Assembly (NCBI RefSeq): GCF_023343835.1
Contig: NC_064443.1
Location: 1 to 64,000, forward strand
Origin: Lagopus muta
Lineage: Eukaryota; Chordata; Aves; Galliformes; Phasianidae
Direction: 5' to 3'
Length of the DNA: 64,000 nucleotides
Positions 30,851-45,600 of the stretch are shown piece by piece. The notes under the pieces are model-generated. The model was not told the origin of the DNA, ran no database searches, and worked only from the letters and a program-made list of their open reading frames with translations. The first letter of the stretch is position 1. Each line of letters starts with the position of its first letter. The position numbers and the translations under genes are program-made.

Positions 30851-33800
30851 GTTCTAATTCTGCGCAATGAGGATCTAGATGTGATCCTGTTGGTACTTTG
30901 GAGCCACAGGTGGTGAGGATGAAAAAGGAGCTGTGAATATTGATGTACCGTTTAGCAAGCAAGGAGGATGGGTGAGAAACATTCGCGCCTTTCTGGAATG
31001 CAGTCTCACTGCATTTCTGTTCTGAAAATTCAATGCCCCTCTGAAGCTGAACCAAACCAGCAATTAGTTGTCAAGGCGTAGCTAAAAAGGCAAAATAAAG
31101 CCTGTAGATTTAATCAGCATTTCCATGGTAGCTGAAATTATGCTGCTTAATGGCTGGAATGGGTTGCAATGAAAATGAGTAGACTGTATATCCCCAAAAA
31201 TTGATTCCTGGAAGAGCATTCATAGTTGCTTCAGGAAATAACATTAAAAAATATTAGACCGTGGGTCTCTCAGCTGCCTTGAAGCATGGGCATCAAATCT
31301 TAATCTCTTTAGTAGAATGCTAAATTTAGCTATATATTTAACTAGAAAAAATAAAATAAAATAAAATAGAGATGTTCTGTTGGGAATAAACCTGCCAAAC
31401 AGCCTGGCTTTTTCTGGGTGGAAAAAAAAAATAATCTTGTTTTCATTTTACAGTTGCAGATGACATTGTGCTGCCATCAAGCCAATGTATGTGAAAAAGA
31501 TAAAAAATTAAATTTGAAAACAATGTGTTCTGCTTTTTTACAAAAAAGGAATTGAAATGTTGATGGGGTGCTCTGCTGAATACTGGAAGTTTAGGCATGA
31601 TGTTAAAACTGGACTGCTGCCATCCTTCCACATACGACAGATAAACATTGGGTATAGAGCACCTAATAAAAGTTCAGAAGATAAACTGTGAAACAAGAAT
31701 GTTGTGTCTTGGTTCCTGGCAACCCAAACCTCTAAGCTTGCTCTTGTTTCTGAGAAGTTTAGCCTCTGCCATTCGTCGTGTAAATTATCCCCTCCATTTG
31801 AAAATCGTCCACACTCTTTATGAGAGGATAGTTTATCTTATCATCTGGGGCAATGAAATAAATGCAGCTCTGGGCGTTAGATTTTTAGGGAGTAAAGTTT
31901 TAATGACCAACTGAATGCTTTTTATGGTTTATGCAGGAATCACTTTCTGCAGCAATGAATGATGCCATAAACTCATGAAGCATAAACAGTATCAGAACAA
32001 GACTGCAGTGGATGAAACCATCGTACGAGGTGAGATACTTTTTTCATTAAACTGAAGATGGAAAACACAGTGCATTTTTGACACTTCTCTTCAGGAAACA
32101 TGAAAATTTTGCAAAGCACAATTTGTTATTCACGATGCTGAGAATCATTTTTAAAGGCCTATGATAGAGAAGGGTCTGTCATTCTGAAAGCTGAACCACA
32201 AGGAACAGCCAGTTTGCATTTTGCCATTATTAAAACAAAACAAAAACATTTAAAAAAAGGACAAGAATGATAACAATACTGCAGATATCAGGGTTTTTAG
32301 TTAGCGGTCTGCCTTTAACACCTCATTATTTCACTTGGTGTACATATGGCTTTCTCAATACTTTGCCCAAGTATCTTGCACTACTGCGATGCATTCTATA
32401 TGATTTACCATATGTTTGTAAATATTATGTCAATAACCACTACATCTTGGCTCAAAAAAGGGAGATTTGCAGATAGAAGCTGTCAAATTTCTCTGTAATG
32501 GACAACATTATATGTATATGCTCTATACAATTAATTTTAAGTAAACATTATTATTGTGATAGGAATTAAAGTTGTTTGGACCAACACAGTGACATATAGA
32601 GGTGTTGAATCATCTAACCACAATTTTAAAAGTCAGTAAATATAGCATGGATAGGAAAATAATTTACTGGTACTAATGCATATTCAGTCGGTTATCCCTT
32701 TCATCCCAAGAGAATGTTTTGAGACTTACACAAGTAATATGACAATATCAAAGTAGTAAAAATGGGGGGAAAGGAAAGGAAGGGAAAGGAAAGGAAGGGA
32801 AAGGGAAAGGGAAAGGGAAAGGAAAGGTCTAAGGGCTACCATGACAAAATTGCACAAAGTAGTGAGAACATCTCCCCATCGGAGAATTGGTCTTAAAAGA
32901 ATGCTTGTTGAAAGACCTGGGCTCAAGTGCTGAGGTCTTAGTGAGTTTTAGGAGAAATCTTTCTTATCAAATTTTCAATTTTATGTCCAAAATATCCAAT
33001 GTATTTTTGTTAGCAGCCTGAAGTTTATGTTTTGCATGTTCCTCACAACTGAAAGGATTGACCAGAAACACAGTGAATCTTGGTATTAAGACTGAAAAAC
33101 ACAAGTCAACCCTATCAGTTTGGTGGTTGCTTCAGCCAGTGTTTAATTAGTTTCAACTAAGAAAGATACCTAAATCTGATACATGTTGTTGGTGATTTGT
33201 TATTATCTTTGACTTACTGGTTCAAGTTCTTCCTTCTTTCTGTTTGTCTTTAGAATTCTCTAATCGTGTCGGATTTTTGCTTTCATATCTGTTTAGAGGG
33301 CTTCTTTCTCTAGAAGGCTTTTGCTCTTTCAGCCTGCACAACACCACAGCAATTCTCCTCCGTGCAGCACATTATTTTTTCTCACTCTGTGTTCTGTGGC
33401 AGCCATTAACTGTGCGTTGAGAGATTTCCCAGAATGGAGGTCCTGAATTACTAATGCACATGTAGACACTCAGAAAATGTGCTCTATGAATCTCAAATAG
33501 CATCTAATTTGACATTATGGCCTATTCAGCATGCAGTTAGCCTTGGGTAACAATCACAGTCCACGGTCATGTTGTGATAAGAATTGTACAATTGCTTTGC
33601 TGGATTCCAAGCTCTTGTTCCAGCCTAACACTTAAGAATGTACAATTGCTGCGTTGGAAATTTCTCAACAATTATGAATCCTTTTAAAATAAACTAATGT
33701 TTGTTAAAGGAACAAGGTCCTTTTTGATTGTATGTGTCTGATCATCATAACATAATTATTTTAACCGCCTTTCTCTAAGACTGAAATGCAAGAAGCATTT

Positions 33801-35940
33801 AATTGCCTTTCACCAAACATCAGCCCCCATCTTGAGGATCCTTACAATGGGATTCATGCCACAGACCTTTACGGAAACTGGTTTCAACACTCACTGTTAA
33901 CCAGTGTTAAAAAGATAAATAAATAAATGATAGCCATTTTGAGAGTAATACAAAACAACAGATATTTTAGGTTAAATTACTCAGTGCTGCCTTTTATTTC
34001 CTTATGTGTTCTATGGAAACTTTTGCAACGTTTCAGCTGAGATTCTGAAAGAGGGGCACTGGCTTTGCTTCTACTTTTCAATTCCACTTGAATTCTGCAA
34101 AATGCATGGATGCCTGCACCGCACAGGCACACCTAGGAAACTGTTTGGATGTGGATTTTGTTGCCTGTACGTACTGAACTCCGTGGGTGATTGTTCCAAA
34201 TTCATGAAGATTAAAAAAGAAAATGGAAAGCAAAAGGAAAAAAAAATAGAGAATTAGTACATTAATTAGAGTCTCTATAATATAGCATCACTTTTTTTTC
34301 CCCTCTCTAATTTAGCAATTACAGGAATCATCACACCCCAAACTGACTCTTCTGAGCATCAGACTTCTCATTGTTTGGAGTGGTTTGACATTAAAATACA
34401 TTCATTGACTTGCTGCAGAGCTGAGACACCACGCACGATTCCCCATGTATCTTTGTTTAGTGGCTCTGCACAACAGATGGAATTTTATGTCATGCGGCAT
34501 TAGGCTACTGTTAAATTTTAATTTCAATTAATGGTCTTTATACTCTTTCTTTATGCACACCAGGGATATTTTAGGCATCCATTTCCCTTCTAATTAGCTT
34601 TTATTGCTGAATTCATTCTGAATCTCTGGAAGTCATTAGATTCTCAAACATTCACAGATGAATTTACTTACTCTCTAATAAAATTAATTAGTCCCTGACA
34701 AGAAATGGCTAAATTTGGTCTACCTTTTTACATATAGGTAAGTATAGAATGTTTCAGATGCATAGAAGCAGTAGAAAATATCTTCTTATTTATTTTTCTT
34801 CCTCCAGTATTGACTATCATTGTTATTATTAGCATCACTATCCTTGGGATTGATCCTTTGCCTACTTGGGTTAAAATATAGAAGATATAAAAAAAAAAAA
34901 AATATTTCATTAGTCTGTTTGGAAGAGAAAACAAGCAATATAATGCAAGGAAGAAAAGTCAAAACCTACTTTTTTTTTTTTTTTTTTCCCCAGTGATTTA
35001 GTAGAAGAAGGGTCAAGCAATTTCAAACTTCTGGGGCAAAAGAATGTGTTGCAGTGCACACTACTGTGACTGATTTTTATATTTTTTAACATCTGGATAG
35101 TTGCTTATAAAAGCCCTGTGGTTGCTTTACGGCACAGCAGCATTAAGGTCTAATTTATCATTGTGCTATAAAGATGAAAATTGAAGAATATGCCCTCGGG
35201 GAAGAGGTAATGAAAGACTTCTTGTATGGATTACAGAAGAATATTTATGACACCAGCTAAGAATCTGCGACAAGTTTTGTGGTATCTTCCCATTTTAAGT
35301 TAAGTATGATTATATGGATCTGGCATGAGATTAATAATTGGTAAGATATCACAATATTTGTAAGATTCAGTTGCACATTGCATATAGTTTATTTTTACTT
35401 TTAACACAATTTGACGCTCTTAAAATACAAAAAGCTCTGCTTTTAAAAACTGATTATTAACATGCTAAAGTGCTTCTATTTATGTTTCTTAATAAATGAA
35501 AAGGTGTATTTATATTCAAGGTAACAGGTATCTCTGGCATTATTAATTTCATCTGAATCTGGCATTTCCAAGGACCCAGCTACTCAGAGGAAATGCACCT
35601 TCCTCACAGATGAGACATTACAGCACGTGCAGCAACAGCCTCTGAGCTTGAGCAAATGGACACACATTGATCTAAATACAAGTTAGAAATGGCAGTACAA
35701 AGTAAATTATGTCACTGGACACATATGTATGGAGGTAAAAGCAGTAGTATAATTAACTCCAAGTTTCCTGCTCAGCAGAAGAGGAAGAGCAGAAGTTATG
35801 ACAAGAGAAGGACCTTTGAATATTGCATACATATTTAACATTTCTCTGGTTTAGCCTTGTGTTAGTAGTTACATCTTTTTCTCCTTTTAATTTGCTTAAA
35901 AGTCTTTTTTTTTTCTTTCCTGATTTCTCTTTTTTTTTTT
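30851..35940. other. AT-rich sequence, no gene identified
   Basis: No coding exon, retroelement or RNA gene could be supported. It contains a short A-rich run (AAAATAAAATAAAATA, near 31,350), a purine microsatellite (listed separately) and a T-run near 34,970-34,988. Open frames are under 130 codons and lack known motifs. Confidence 0.5.
32766..32827. repeat. (GGGAAA / GGAAA)n microsatellite
   Basis: About 60 bases of GGGAAAGGAAA-type purine repeat on the plus strand. Confidence 0.92.
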
Positions 35941-35949
35941 TTTTTAATT

Positions 35950-36130
35950 AGAGCTAACATAATAGACCTGAGAGCAGAAGAGCCTGACCTCATTCAGCCA
36001 GTTGCCCTTAGGCTCTTCCCGCTTGGCTGCTGCCTGCCCCTGCAGTGCTTAAACCCCTTCCTCCTGCAGCAGGACAGGTGGCCGTCAATAAAACCTGGTG
36101 TTTGTGTGTGCTCAAGAAGTGAGTCTGGAA
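35950..36130 (+). other. GC-richer block with polyadenylation signal, origin unknown
   Basis: An isolated moderately GC-rich stretch in AT-rich surroundings. It ends in CAATAAAACCTGG followed by a GTGTTTGTGTGTG run, the classic arrangement of a poly(A) signal and GT-rich downstream element. It could be the end of an old LTR or of a transcript. No TATA box or ends were recognised. Confidence 0.3.
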
Positions 36131-38080
36131 AAAATGTATAGATCAAAAACATGTGCCCATTTATCATGTACATTCTAAAGAAATGTTTTACTTAATGTCG
36201 TATGAAAAAGACAAACCTTCTGGAGGTGGTTAACTGTTCAAGGATGCTTAGGTACGTTTAGGCAGACCAAATATTTTTCTCCATCAGACCTTACTCCAGC
36301 ATTCTCTCCAAGAGGCTGAAAACTCTTAACTCTTTACAGACTCAAATATGAAACGGACTGGATGAATGGCCTATCTTGTGCATGTATCTCAGCAGTTACT
36401 GATTACTTCAGAAGGAGGGGAGAAAACAGATGTAAGAGGGCACTATGAGGTGGCCAGACCAAGTAACCACGTTCATTATTAACCAATTCAAACCAGCCAC
36501 CAAAGAAACTACTTAAATGAGTATGAATCAATTTCTCCTGCTATGAATAAATAAATATATGTATATATATTTAAGTCCCTTCAAGATCATTTCTGATCAA
36601 AATTCTTTGTATTCTGGAATATTTCCCATACTCCATCTTTTTCAAGCAGAAAAACTTTCATTATATGAGTGAAAAATTCTTTAATCATTATGTGATAAGT
36701 GGGGAACCTAAAGCACTTCTCTAATCAAAGTCTTCCATCAATTAGGGGCAAATTCAGCTTAGATAAATAATGAAGAAAAATTGTAAAGGATCTTACAATT
36801 CACTTGATCACATATGAAGTATTTTTTCTAATTACTAATACTGTAACTCAGTATAAAACTCAGTTCAGAAGTAACTTTAGATCACTCAAGGAAATTAAAT
36901 GGCCAAATCTGCTTTTCCTTTCTTGAAAAACCAGTGGAAGAAAAAGGAAGAATAATTTCAAATGGTATTTTCTTAAGTTTCTTCATTATCATTTCCAGGC
37001 GGTGCTTTGTCACAAGATTAAAACAAAATTAAATTTATTTATAGAAAATGTTTAAAAATGCATGGTCATGGAGCATGGCACAACCTCATTTTATGTTATT
37101 CAGGCTCATAAGACGTGAAATAAAATGATATTTTCCACCAATTCAACCTTCCGAAAAAGGAAATGCTGACTAAAACAAAAGATTCATGCTAAACAGATGA
37201 TTAGAATAAAAGGAGCATCTGAAATATGGATGCTAATTGAAAAGCTTTCATTTTCTTTTTCCTAAAAAGCTATTATGTGCTTTCATCTAGAGTATTTCTT
37301 TTCATAGGTTTGGGTTTTTTTTTGTTTTTGTTTTTGTTTTTTTTTCCATAAATAAGTTTAAACAATGGTTATACAGATTTATTTATGAATTTGTTAGACT
37401 AGAATTTTAAATAGCCTTCAGAATTCAAGATGGTCAACAAAGAAATAATAAAAATAAGCCACCTGCTCCCGTTAAAATAGCTAATTTCTCCTCTGCTTTA
37501 TGTAGCCATTTTTCCTGTAAGCATGTTTCACATGGAAATATTTGAGTTCCAGCCTATTTCCTCTTAGTTTTTCAAAACTCTTTAGTTTCTCACAACCTTC
37601 ACTTAATCCGTATTCAAGCATAAATTTCCAAGAAGGTTAAAGATTTTTAAGACTATTGAAGTTGTTTTTCCTTTTTCTTCTTTTTTTTTTTTTATTTTCA
37701 AAAAGTTGTACATTCAAGCTCTGCATGAAAATGTTGCTTTCAAGCATTGATTGAATTGTTCGCTTACATTTTCGTGCACTTGCCTTTGAAACTCTCAAAG
37801 CAGCTTCTGCTGCTAGTGGCCTACAAAGTCACTTCTCCAGAGAAACCGATGAGCTGTGTGTCGCTGGTATCCTTTCATGCCTTTTTTTTTCCTTCTACAG
37901 CTTTTGTTAGGGATTGTTTTATTGTGTCAGTGACTAACAGGCCTCCTTGGATTGTGATCTTTTATTGCCTATTCCTGCCAGCTGCAAAAATACTGGCTTC
38001 CTTTTTTAATCATAAAATGAATTGTTGCAGAAATAGGGAATGCTACAGTTTCACAGCCATACAATACAATACAAAATACA
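36131..38080. other. AT-rich sequence, no gene identified
   Basis: Contains T-rich runs (37,314-37,345, TTTTTG repeats; 37,680-37,694) and a TATATATG run near 36,555. The 133-codon plus-strand frame at 37,747-38,148 runs into the CR1 fragment and has no known domain. Confidence 0.45.
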
Positions 38081-38084
38081 GCCA

Positions 38085-39030
38085 TACAATAGCTTGGATT
38101 GGAAGGGACCCCAAGGAACATCACCAAGATCCAAACCTGCTGCCATAGGCAGGGCCACCAATCTCAGTTCTGGTACTGACCAGGCTGCCCAGGGCTCCAT
38201 CCAACCTGGTCTTGAACACTCCACAACCTCTCTGGACAGCCTGTTCCAGCACCTCACCATGCTCTCTGTGAAGAACTTCCCCCTGATAACCAATCTAAAA
38301 CTTCCCTCCTTGAGCTTAAAACCATTGCCACCTGTCCTATCGCTGAGTAAAAAGTTGACTCACTTCCTTTTGAAAACTGGAAGGCTGCAATGAGGTCTCT
38401 TTGCAGTCTACTCTTCTCCAGGCTGAACAAACACAGCTCCTCCAGCCTGTCTTTGTAGGGGAGATGCTCCAGGCCTTCGATGTATTCGTGGCTCTCCTCT
38501 GGATGCTTTCCAACAGCTCCATATCTTTCCTGTATTGAGGACCCCAGTACCTGGACACGGTGCTCCAGGTGGGTCCACAGGAGGGCAGTGTAGAAAGGGA
38601 AAATCACCTCCCTGTCCCTGCTGGCCACCCCTCTTCTCTTGGAACCCAGGATACTGTTGGCCTTCCAAGCTGCAAGAGGACACTGCTGGCTCATGGTCTG
38701 TTTTTCATCCACCAGGACCCCCCACTCCTTCTCAGAAGGGTTACTCTCAAGGAGTTCTTCTCCCAGTCTTTATACATATCTGGGATTACTCTGACACAAG
38801 TGCAAAACCTTGCAGTTTGCTATGCTGAGCCTCATCAGATTCATATAGACCCACTTTTTGAGCTTGTCATGGTCCCCCTGCTTGGCATCCCCTCCCTCTA
38901 ACATGTCGATTGTATCACTCCACTTGGTGTCACTGGCGAACTTGCTGAGGGTGCACTCGAGCCCATCACTGATGTTGATGAAGATGTTGAGAAGCACCAG
39001 TCCCAAGGCAGACCCCTGGGGTTTAGCAGC
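38085..39030 (-). mobile_element. CR1 LINE 3' fragment, inactive
   Basis: The minus strand reads from the RT core (SALGLVLLNIFINIS, then KFASDTKW, where the catalytic FADD is FASD) through QQCPLAAWKANSILG, LEHLPYKDRLEELCLFSLEK and [19 protein letters not shown] to a CR1-type 3' end near 38,085. Several frameshifts separate these pieces. It is 5'-truncated at about 39,030. Confidence 0.9.
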
Positions 39031-39375
39031 TAACATACACTTTAGAAGTTCAGAACAGTATGAGAAGAGAAACCACTTGCATTCACTAGTAGCTCATCTT
39101 CATGTAAGAGAAAATATAATTATTTGCACAAACTAAACTGGACAATATTGACAGGCTAACACTATCTCTTCTCCAGACATTTGGTGGATCTTATATTTCT
39201 CTGCCATTCTTCAACACTTCTCAAGTTTTCATCCCCAAACAATTTATTTTGTCTTAAATCAGTACTTTATGAATCAAATTGAATTTGTTATGCATTTATA
39301 TTTGAATCCAGCAGGTACTCAGCTGTTTGTGTTAAATGCTCATATATGTCCATGTGCTGATTTCTAATTGCTGTG
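39031..39375. other. Short AT-rich spacer between two CR1 fragments
   Basis: No feature recognised. Confidence 0.4.
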
Positions 39376-39672
39376 CAAGCACTGTGTCCAAATGTGGAGC
39401 CCGCAGTACAAAAAAGACAGGGAGCTGTTGGAGAGGGTCTAGAGGAGGTCCACATCAGGGACTGGAACACCTCCCCTATGAGGACAGGCTGAGGGAGCTG
39501 GGTTTGTTCAGCCTGGAGAAAAGAAGGCTGCGGAGTGACCTCATTGCAGTCTTTAGCATAGTCATAGCATTACACGTGGAGGTTGGTGGCCCTGCCTGTG
39601 GCAGGGGGGTTGGAGATTCATGATCCTTGAGGGCCCTTCCAACCCTGGCACTCTGTGATTCTGTGATTCTAT
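39376..39672 (+). mobile_element. CR1 LINE 3' fragment with internal deletion
   Basis: The plus strand encodes [13 protein letters not shown], then [31 protein letters not shown], and then jumps directly to a CR1 3' untranslated end (GGAGGTTGGTGGCCCTGCC.., ending GTGATTCTGTGATTCTATT). About 200 bases of ORF2 are missing inside. Confidence 0.9.
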
Positions 39673-42600
39673 TAATTCACTAGCTTCTGTCATTTCTCTA
39701 AAATATTTGTATTGTATCATAAAATAAAAAAAAAAAAAAACATACTGGAATTGCTAGTAATTTACAGATATGTTATCAGGACATTTTGCTGCTGCTGGTT
39801 CCCCCCGGGACCAGAACTTTCCTAGTGTTCTGGATGTGTATCGAGACTGATGGTGCTATGACAACTAGAAATAGCACACCATGCTCTGGTTTTAGCTTTT
39901 GTTCATTTTTCTCCTGTATTCTTAATCAAGGGTTTATGTAGTATCTAGGAGAAGGAAAACATATTACCAGAATTGGGATTCTCACCCTTTAGTTTCTCTG
40001 ACTGTTGAAAAGAAGATGGATAGACAGCATCTCCCTTTGAAAGTCTGCTTTGAGTAGGAGATGGATAGATAGAATCTCCATTTGAAAGCCTATACTTTAA
40101 GTCACGCACAAAGGACACAGAGCTTAGTTTTGGTGAGTCCAGAACAGTAAAAATTAAGAAAAACTGTTAGCATTCCCCTCTGTAAGTTAGGGCTCTTACA
40201 GAGATGCACTCAAGAGAGAGCAGGAAAACTTCAGTGACATTTTTTCTTGCTGGTTGTATGTAGTATGAACAATCACTAACTAAAAATGTTTTGTAACACT
40301 AGTCAAAGATGAGAAAAAAAGTTCAAAGCTTGGGCCCCTGTAAGAAGATTTTGGATTTTCGTTCTTTCATTCTTGCACTATTTGGTATCTTCTGTTTGAG
40401 GAGATTAGAATAAAATCACATACAAGAAACCACAACACTAGGAATCTGAAAATGTTTAGTCGGAACATGTAACTATGTATAACACTCAATCACACCTGTA
40501 GCTTCTGCTCTGTATAGTTCTCCACGCACTGATTAGTAATAAATACATCATTTCCAAAAAATAGTTACAAAGAAATAGATTTTTTAGCATATTTAACAGA
40601 TAAATAATAACAGCATCATAATCATATCTGATGCTTTTTTTTTTTCTTTCTGATTGATGAACATTTTCATACAGCCTGACTTCAACTGGTAGTTTCAAGA
40701 AGTTCACACCACTACAGTGGCTTTTTTGCTGTGCAGTATCTGCATCAATGTATTCTTTTTTCACTGATATCTGTGTATGAAATGCAAAGTTGTTGACCTG
40801 AAACTGATGTGGAGTGGGAAGTTTCTTTAACACAATTATTTCCTTTCCATATTGCAAACTAATAAACGAGTTTTGCTCATTCTTCTTAATAGTGAAATCG
40901 AACATACCTTATCTCCATGCCTGGACAGTGGTAACCATTATCTGACAGTTCAGACTCTGCTACTCAGTGGTGAAAATACCAAGCTGTGTATTAGTATACA
41001 ATTATACAGTAAAATTTGTCTGTAGTAATTGCTAAGGGAGGTAACTAATTATCTTCCTAACCTGGTCATCTAATTAAGTAAGCAGAACTGGGATCATATT
41101 CACTTCTTAAGAGAGCTTGCTGTTGGTAATTGCAGGAGGATAGAAGAGATTTGACAGTAATTGTTTAAGGGAAAAAAAAAATTACTACTGCGTTGAGAAA
41201 GGGAAAATAAAAGATCATCACAAATAAATTGTAAAATTTAATTTACAAATGTACAATTTCTGTTTCATTGCTACCTCAAAAGATGCACCGATATATAAAT
41301 ATATATATATAATATATAATATTAATCTCAGTGCTGGGGACAGTACTGATCAGAGGTGAGAAGGAGAGACCTCCCTGGGGAAGGCATCCTGTGAGAAGGA
41401 AACATTTCCCCTTGTCTTCCATCTTGCTCAGACATGCCCCTTCGGGCACCATTACATATCATATATTCTTATATGTGTTTTACACATACATTCTCATTAC
41501 GTATTCTTAGTCTATTTGAGGTACTGTAAGCACTTTGGTCATGTTACCTGCAGTTTTTGTTTCCGTGTTCCAAAAAGAAAGATATTTTTTGACAGCATCA
41601 GGCCCCCATCACTGTTATTTCTCAACATGATTCAGTTGGTCTGAACATGATATAATGAACCTGATTGTGTATTCACTGTTCCCAGATAAGATTCAAGAGC
41701 AGCTCAGACAGAAATTGCGCCTGTTTAACTGGGAGATGAGTCAGGTCTGCTGTTGAAATGACAAAGGACAATAACTTGGCAAAATGAAAAAAGCTAAAGA
41801 GTGACAGCTATTGTTTTTTAAACCAGTTCCCCCTAGAAAACTGTTTGTCAATCATCTGCTGTAAAAATATTTACAAATGCTTCTAGCAAAAACTGTGGGT
41901 CTCCTTACAACAGAAGAAAAAAATGGAATTCTTCTGTGGTCAGTACAGCAGCTCTGAAAATAGCATCTAAATACAGAAATAAATCTGAAATGCAAAAGCA
42001 AAAAAACCCAAGCAATTATTTAAACAAGAGTACCTGATGCCTAATATACTAATGTAAACAATAACTCCATTAGCATAGTTTGTGGTTCCTTGATACTCGA
42101 CCATACTTATCAACTAAGAGCTGAGTCTTCTTTCCGCATGAATTAACCTTCATTTTTCTCTCTCTAGGTTTTTGAATGGCAAACAGTGAAACAATGGCTG
42201 AGATTAAAATGTTAGCCTGAAGTCAGATACCTGATACAATGATAAATCTTTAATTTGCTTTTAAATTGCTTAAATAATGTTACATTCAAGTTTTTCTGCA
42301 TGGATGAGCATTAGCTCATGCAGAAAAGAAATGTTGCCATGTTTAATTCAATACTTTAAAAAATTTAGTTATTAAAATATTCTAATGAACACTTCCTTTG
42401 GTACTTTATGTCTTGCTTAGTAAGAAGACATATCAACAGGCCATAATAATGAGATTAAACAAAGCTGTAAAAATTTGCCACAATGAAGTATTTGCTTTCA
42501 TTACAATAGCTTTTAACACAGGAAAGTATGACAAAAAAGAGTTACATCATTCAGGAGCAGGTTAATACATTCTTGTTCTCTGGAGCAGATCACTGTTGGG

Positions 42601-45600
42601 TAGGTAACCACAAATGCAGAGGGCTCTTTAATTGTAGAAGGTTAACTCTCTAAACTGTCACTAATTTTACACTTAAGCTAACAGATGCTCTTATTAGAAT
42701 AATAAAATGTTGATCCTTGATGAGAAAAGTGATGATCAAATGCCTTATGAATCAATTTTGATTCATGATTTTAAAAAAGTATTTTTTCATTTTGAAATTG
42801 CAGAGAATTTACAAATTCCTAACCTGCTTCAAAAATACGTGGACTTGAACAACTGTCAAATGAGTATTTCTATAAAATAACGCGAATCAACTTTAAATGA
42901 TATTTACTAAGGAGAAAACAGAAATGCTCACTCATTGTGTGTATAAAAATCCTTTCAGTATGGGCTTAGAATTTTAGTGGTTTAGCTTCACTTCTATTAA
43001 ATTGTTCACGTTAAACAGCCACGTTCTCTAAAATATTGTGCAATTACTAAAAATGAATCCTTCCCTACAAATCAGGGAACATTTTTATTTCCTCTTGTAT
43101 AATTTAGCTTCATAAATCTTCATTTCCTTTATAATAGATAGCACTCCACCTTTCTGCTTATGCCTTATATGTTCGAAGGCAGTCTAGTAACACTCTACAT
43201 TGAATTGTTGGGGTTTTTTAAAGGGAATAAGCTATTCTGAATGGTTTGGGTAATAAGGAGGAAAAGATTTTTTGAGAAAATTCAAGAACTTTCTTCCTCG
43301 CTTCAAATAAAAATACATGATTTAAATCACAGAAATATCCCTGCTGTTCTGCTAGTCCTGATAAAATATCCCAGCTCTCTTATGTCAGCTCTTAACTGAG
43401 ATGTAGGAATCTTCAACCAAAACCATTTTTTTTTTTTTCAATCTCATAAATTATAAAGAGAAAGCTGTATCAGGTCCGGGTCCCAGATTTAGATTTGTTC
43501 CACACACATTTTTAGCTTGCAAGTATATGACATAACATCCCGCAGTCCTAGAAAATTACCTCTTGAACAGAGTACTCAAGGTCATGGAAAGCAGTGGGTC
43601 ATTTCCTTTCTGGCCAGAGCTATTTGAGCATCATGTGTTAGAGCAGTCTTCCTTTTGGCATTGGCCAGCATTTTGCAGCCACTGTTCTTACTTCACTTTA
43701 GTGCTTGTTTTGCTCATGGCACAAGAAGCAATCTAAGAGGGGACAAAGTTTCATTAGGACCTTCAGCTTACAGGTTTCTCAACTATTTGCAGTTGCTGTG
43801 AGCCTGTTGGCTCATGCTGATGCCGTCAGATAAGACCCTCTACTGTTGGCCATCCAGTTCGAAGGCATATTCAGTGACAGATTTGCACAGATAAACAACA
43901 ATATCAAAGAAAATCCTAAGCCATTTAAATCTTCTGTAGCTAATCACTCATGTCCGGCTTTATGCAGACATTCAGGATATGTGTGGGGAAACACAGAAGT
44001 TAATGCACCAAGTAAATCCTCATCTCAAGGCCTAGGGGCAGGAAGTTAAGTTAAAGCAAATATAACCCTGCACATTGCAAGATGCCATTTGTATGTCTGA
44101 AATGCACAATGCAATCTCAGATCAGACACAAGAAGAAAAGCTCCCAAAAATGAGCTGCGCAATATAGAAAATGCTATGAGCCCAATACTCTGTTAGGGAT
44201 CTGCTGAAGAAATAAAAGGGGAACAAAATATTTTGCTTAAGATACCTTTAGTAAAAACCTCTTTTGAAATCCTACTGATTTATAATGCAAAAATTTAGGA
44301 CAGCACTGGAAATTGCTGAGGACCTTTAGTGTTTTTGTTATTTTTAAGCGAGGGGCTGCTCGTATCGTTCAGCTTCTAGCAAAACATTTAATTAAGACTA
44401 AAAACTGTCCAAAGATGGTTTTTACTTGAGTTTACTTTTCTAACCTACCATCAGCAACTCAGAAAGTTTCAGCTATTGTTAACTTGTCTTCTTTTATAAA
44501 AGTAATACATTAAACTCTAAGGATAAATATAGGTGACGTTAAAAGCTCACAAAATTAAGTAATTTTTTGGAAAGATTGACATGAACTTACTTTGCCATTG
44601 TGGTACAGCTAAGAGTCACAATGAAATATACTAGAGTTGTCCAGAATCCTAAATACTCAGTGCAGTGTTTTTTCATTCTCAATTTGCCCTATATGTGGTC
44701 ATAAAGCTCACCATTAAACAGCAACAAGGAAGTCTGCTTCAGGACAAGCGCTAAATAAGATGATAATTATTTATCTTCTTCCTACATTAAACAGAAAGCA
44801 TGAAATCTACCTATATTATACTTAATCAAGCCAAAGGTTCATATTCATATAGAAATATGTGCGTGCATATCCCTGCAAATGGAGCTTCTCCTTATTATCA
44901 AGTGGGCTTTTTTGTTTTTTTCCTAGATGTGGTATAAAGAGGGAAAATATTACAAAGTAATGCAAGGAAATAGGAGTAAAGTACTAATTTTTTTTAACTA
45001 ACAGCTAGTGCCCACTGATTCTGTGACTGGACAAAGAATTAAAAAATAGATAGTTTACTAGCAACTTGCTGAAATGCAGCAATTTAACAGAGAAAAAGAA
45101 CAGCCAAGGTACAAAATGAAATGGTGTTTTGTAAAGAACCTCTAGAGGATTTGGCAGACTTTGGGAAACAATAGCTAAATTTAATATATTAATGCATTAA
45201 CATTAAAAAAAACCTGCTTACTGACCTGAGATATTGCAGAAAATTAACTAGCAGAAACAAAATCATCTTGTTGTGTTGCTTGCATAATTAACCAAGCTTG
45301 GCTGAAGTCTTGTAAGTCATAAATAAAATAAAAGGATGCGTTGGATACGTAGCCTGGTTTCCTGTATGACCTGTCCATGTAATTTGCAGGTTCATTTTGT
45401 ATGTAGACACAGTCACCCCAGGACCCTGCATATATTTCACAGCCATAAAAAGCGTTCCTGGCTGTAATTTGCATATAACTTGCACTGAAAATTTGTGGTT
45501 CTGTGTGAGAAAGGCTGGGAGTTCTGGGTGAAGAAGGCAGTAAAAGGAAAGAGTTGATTGATGCTATTTAACATCATAAGAGTAATTTCTTTGGAGTAAT

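Noticed and set aside
40486-40905. 139-codon minus-strand frame
   Set aside because: No recognised domain, AT-rich composition like its surroundings, and no promoter or splice context; chance openness is likelier.
41330-41440. GC-richer block considered as an LTR fragment
   Set aside because: No TATA box, poly(A) signal, ends or second copy in the window.
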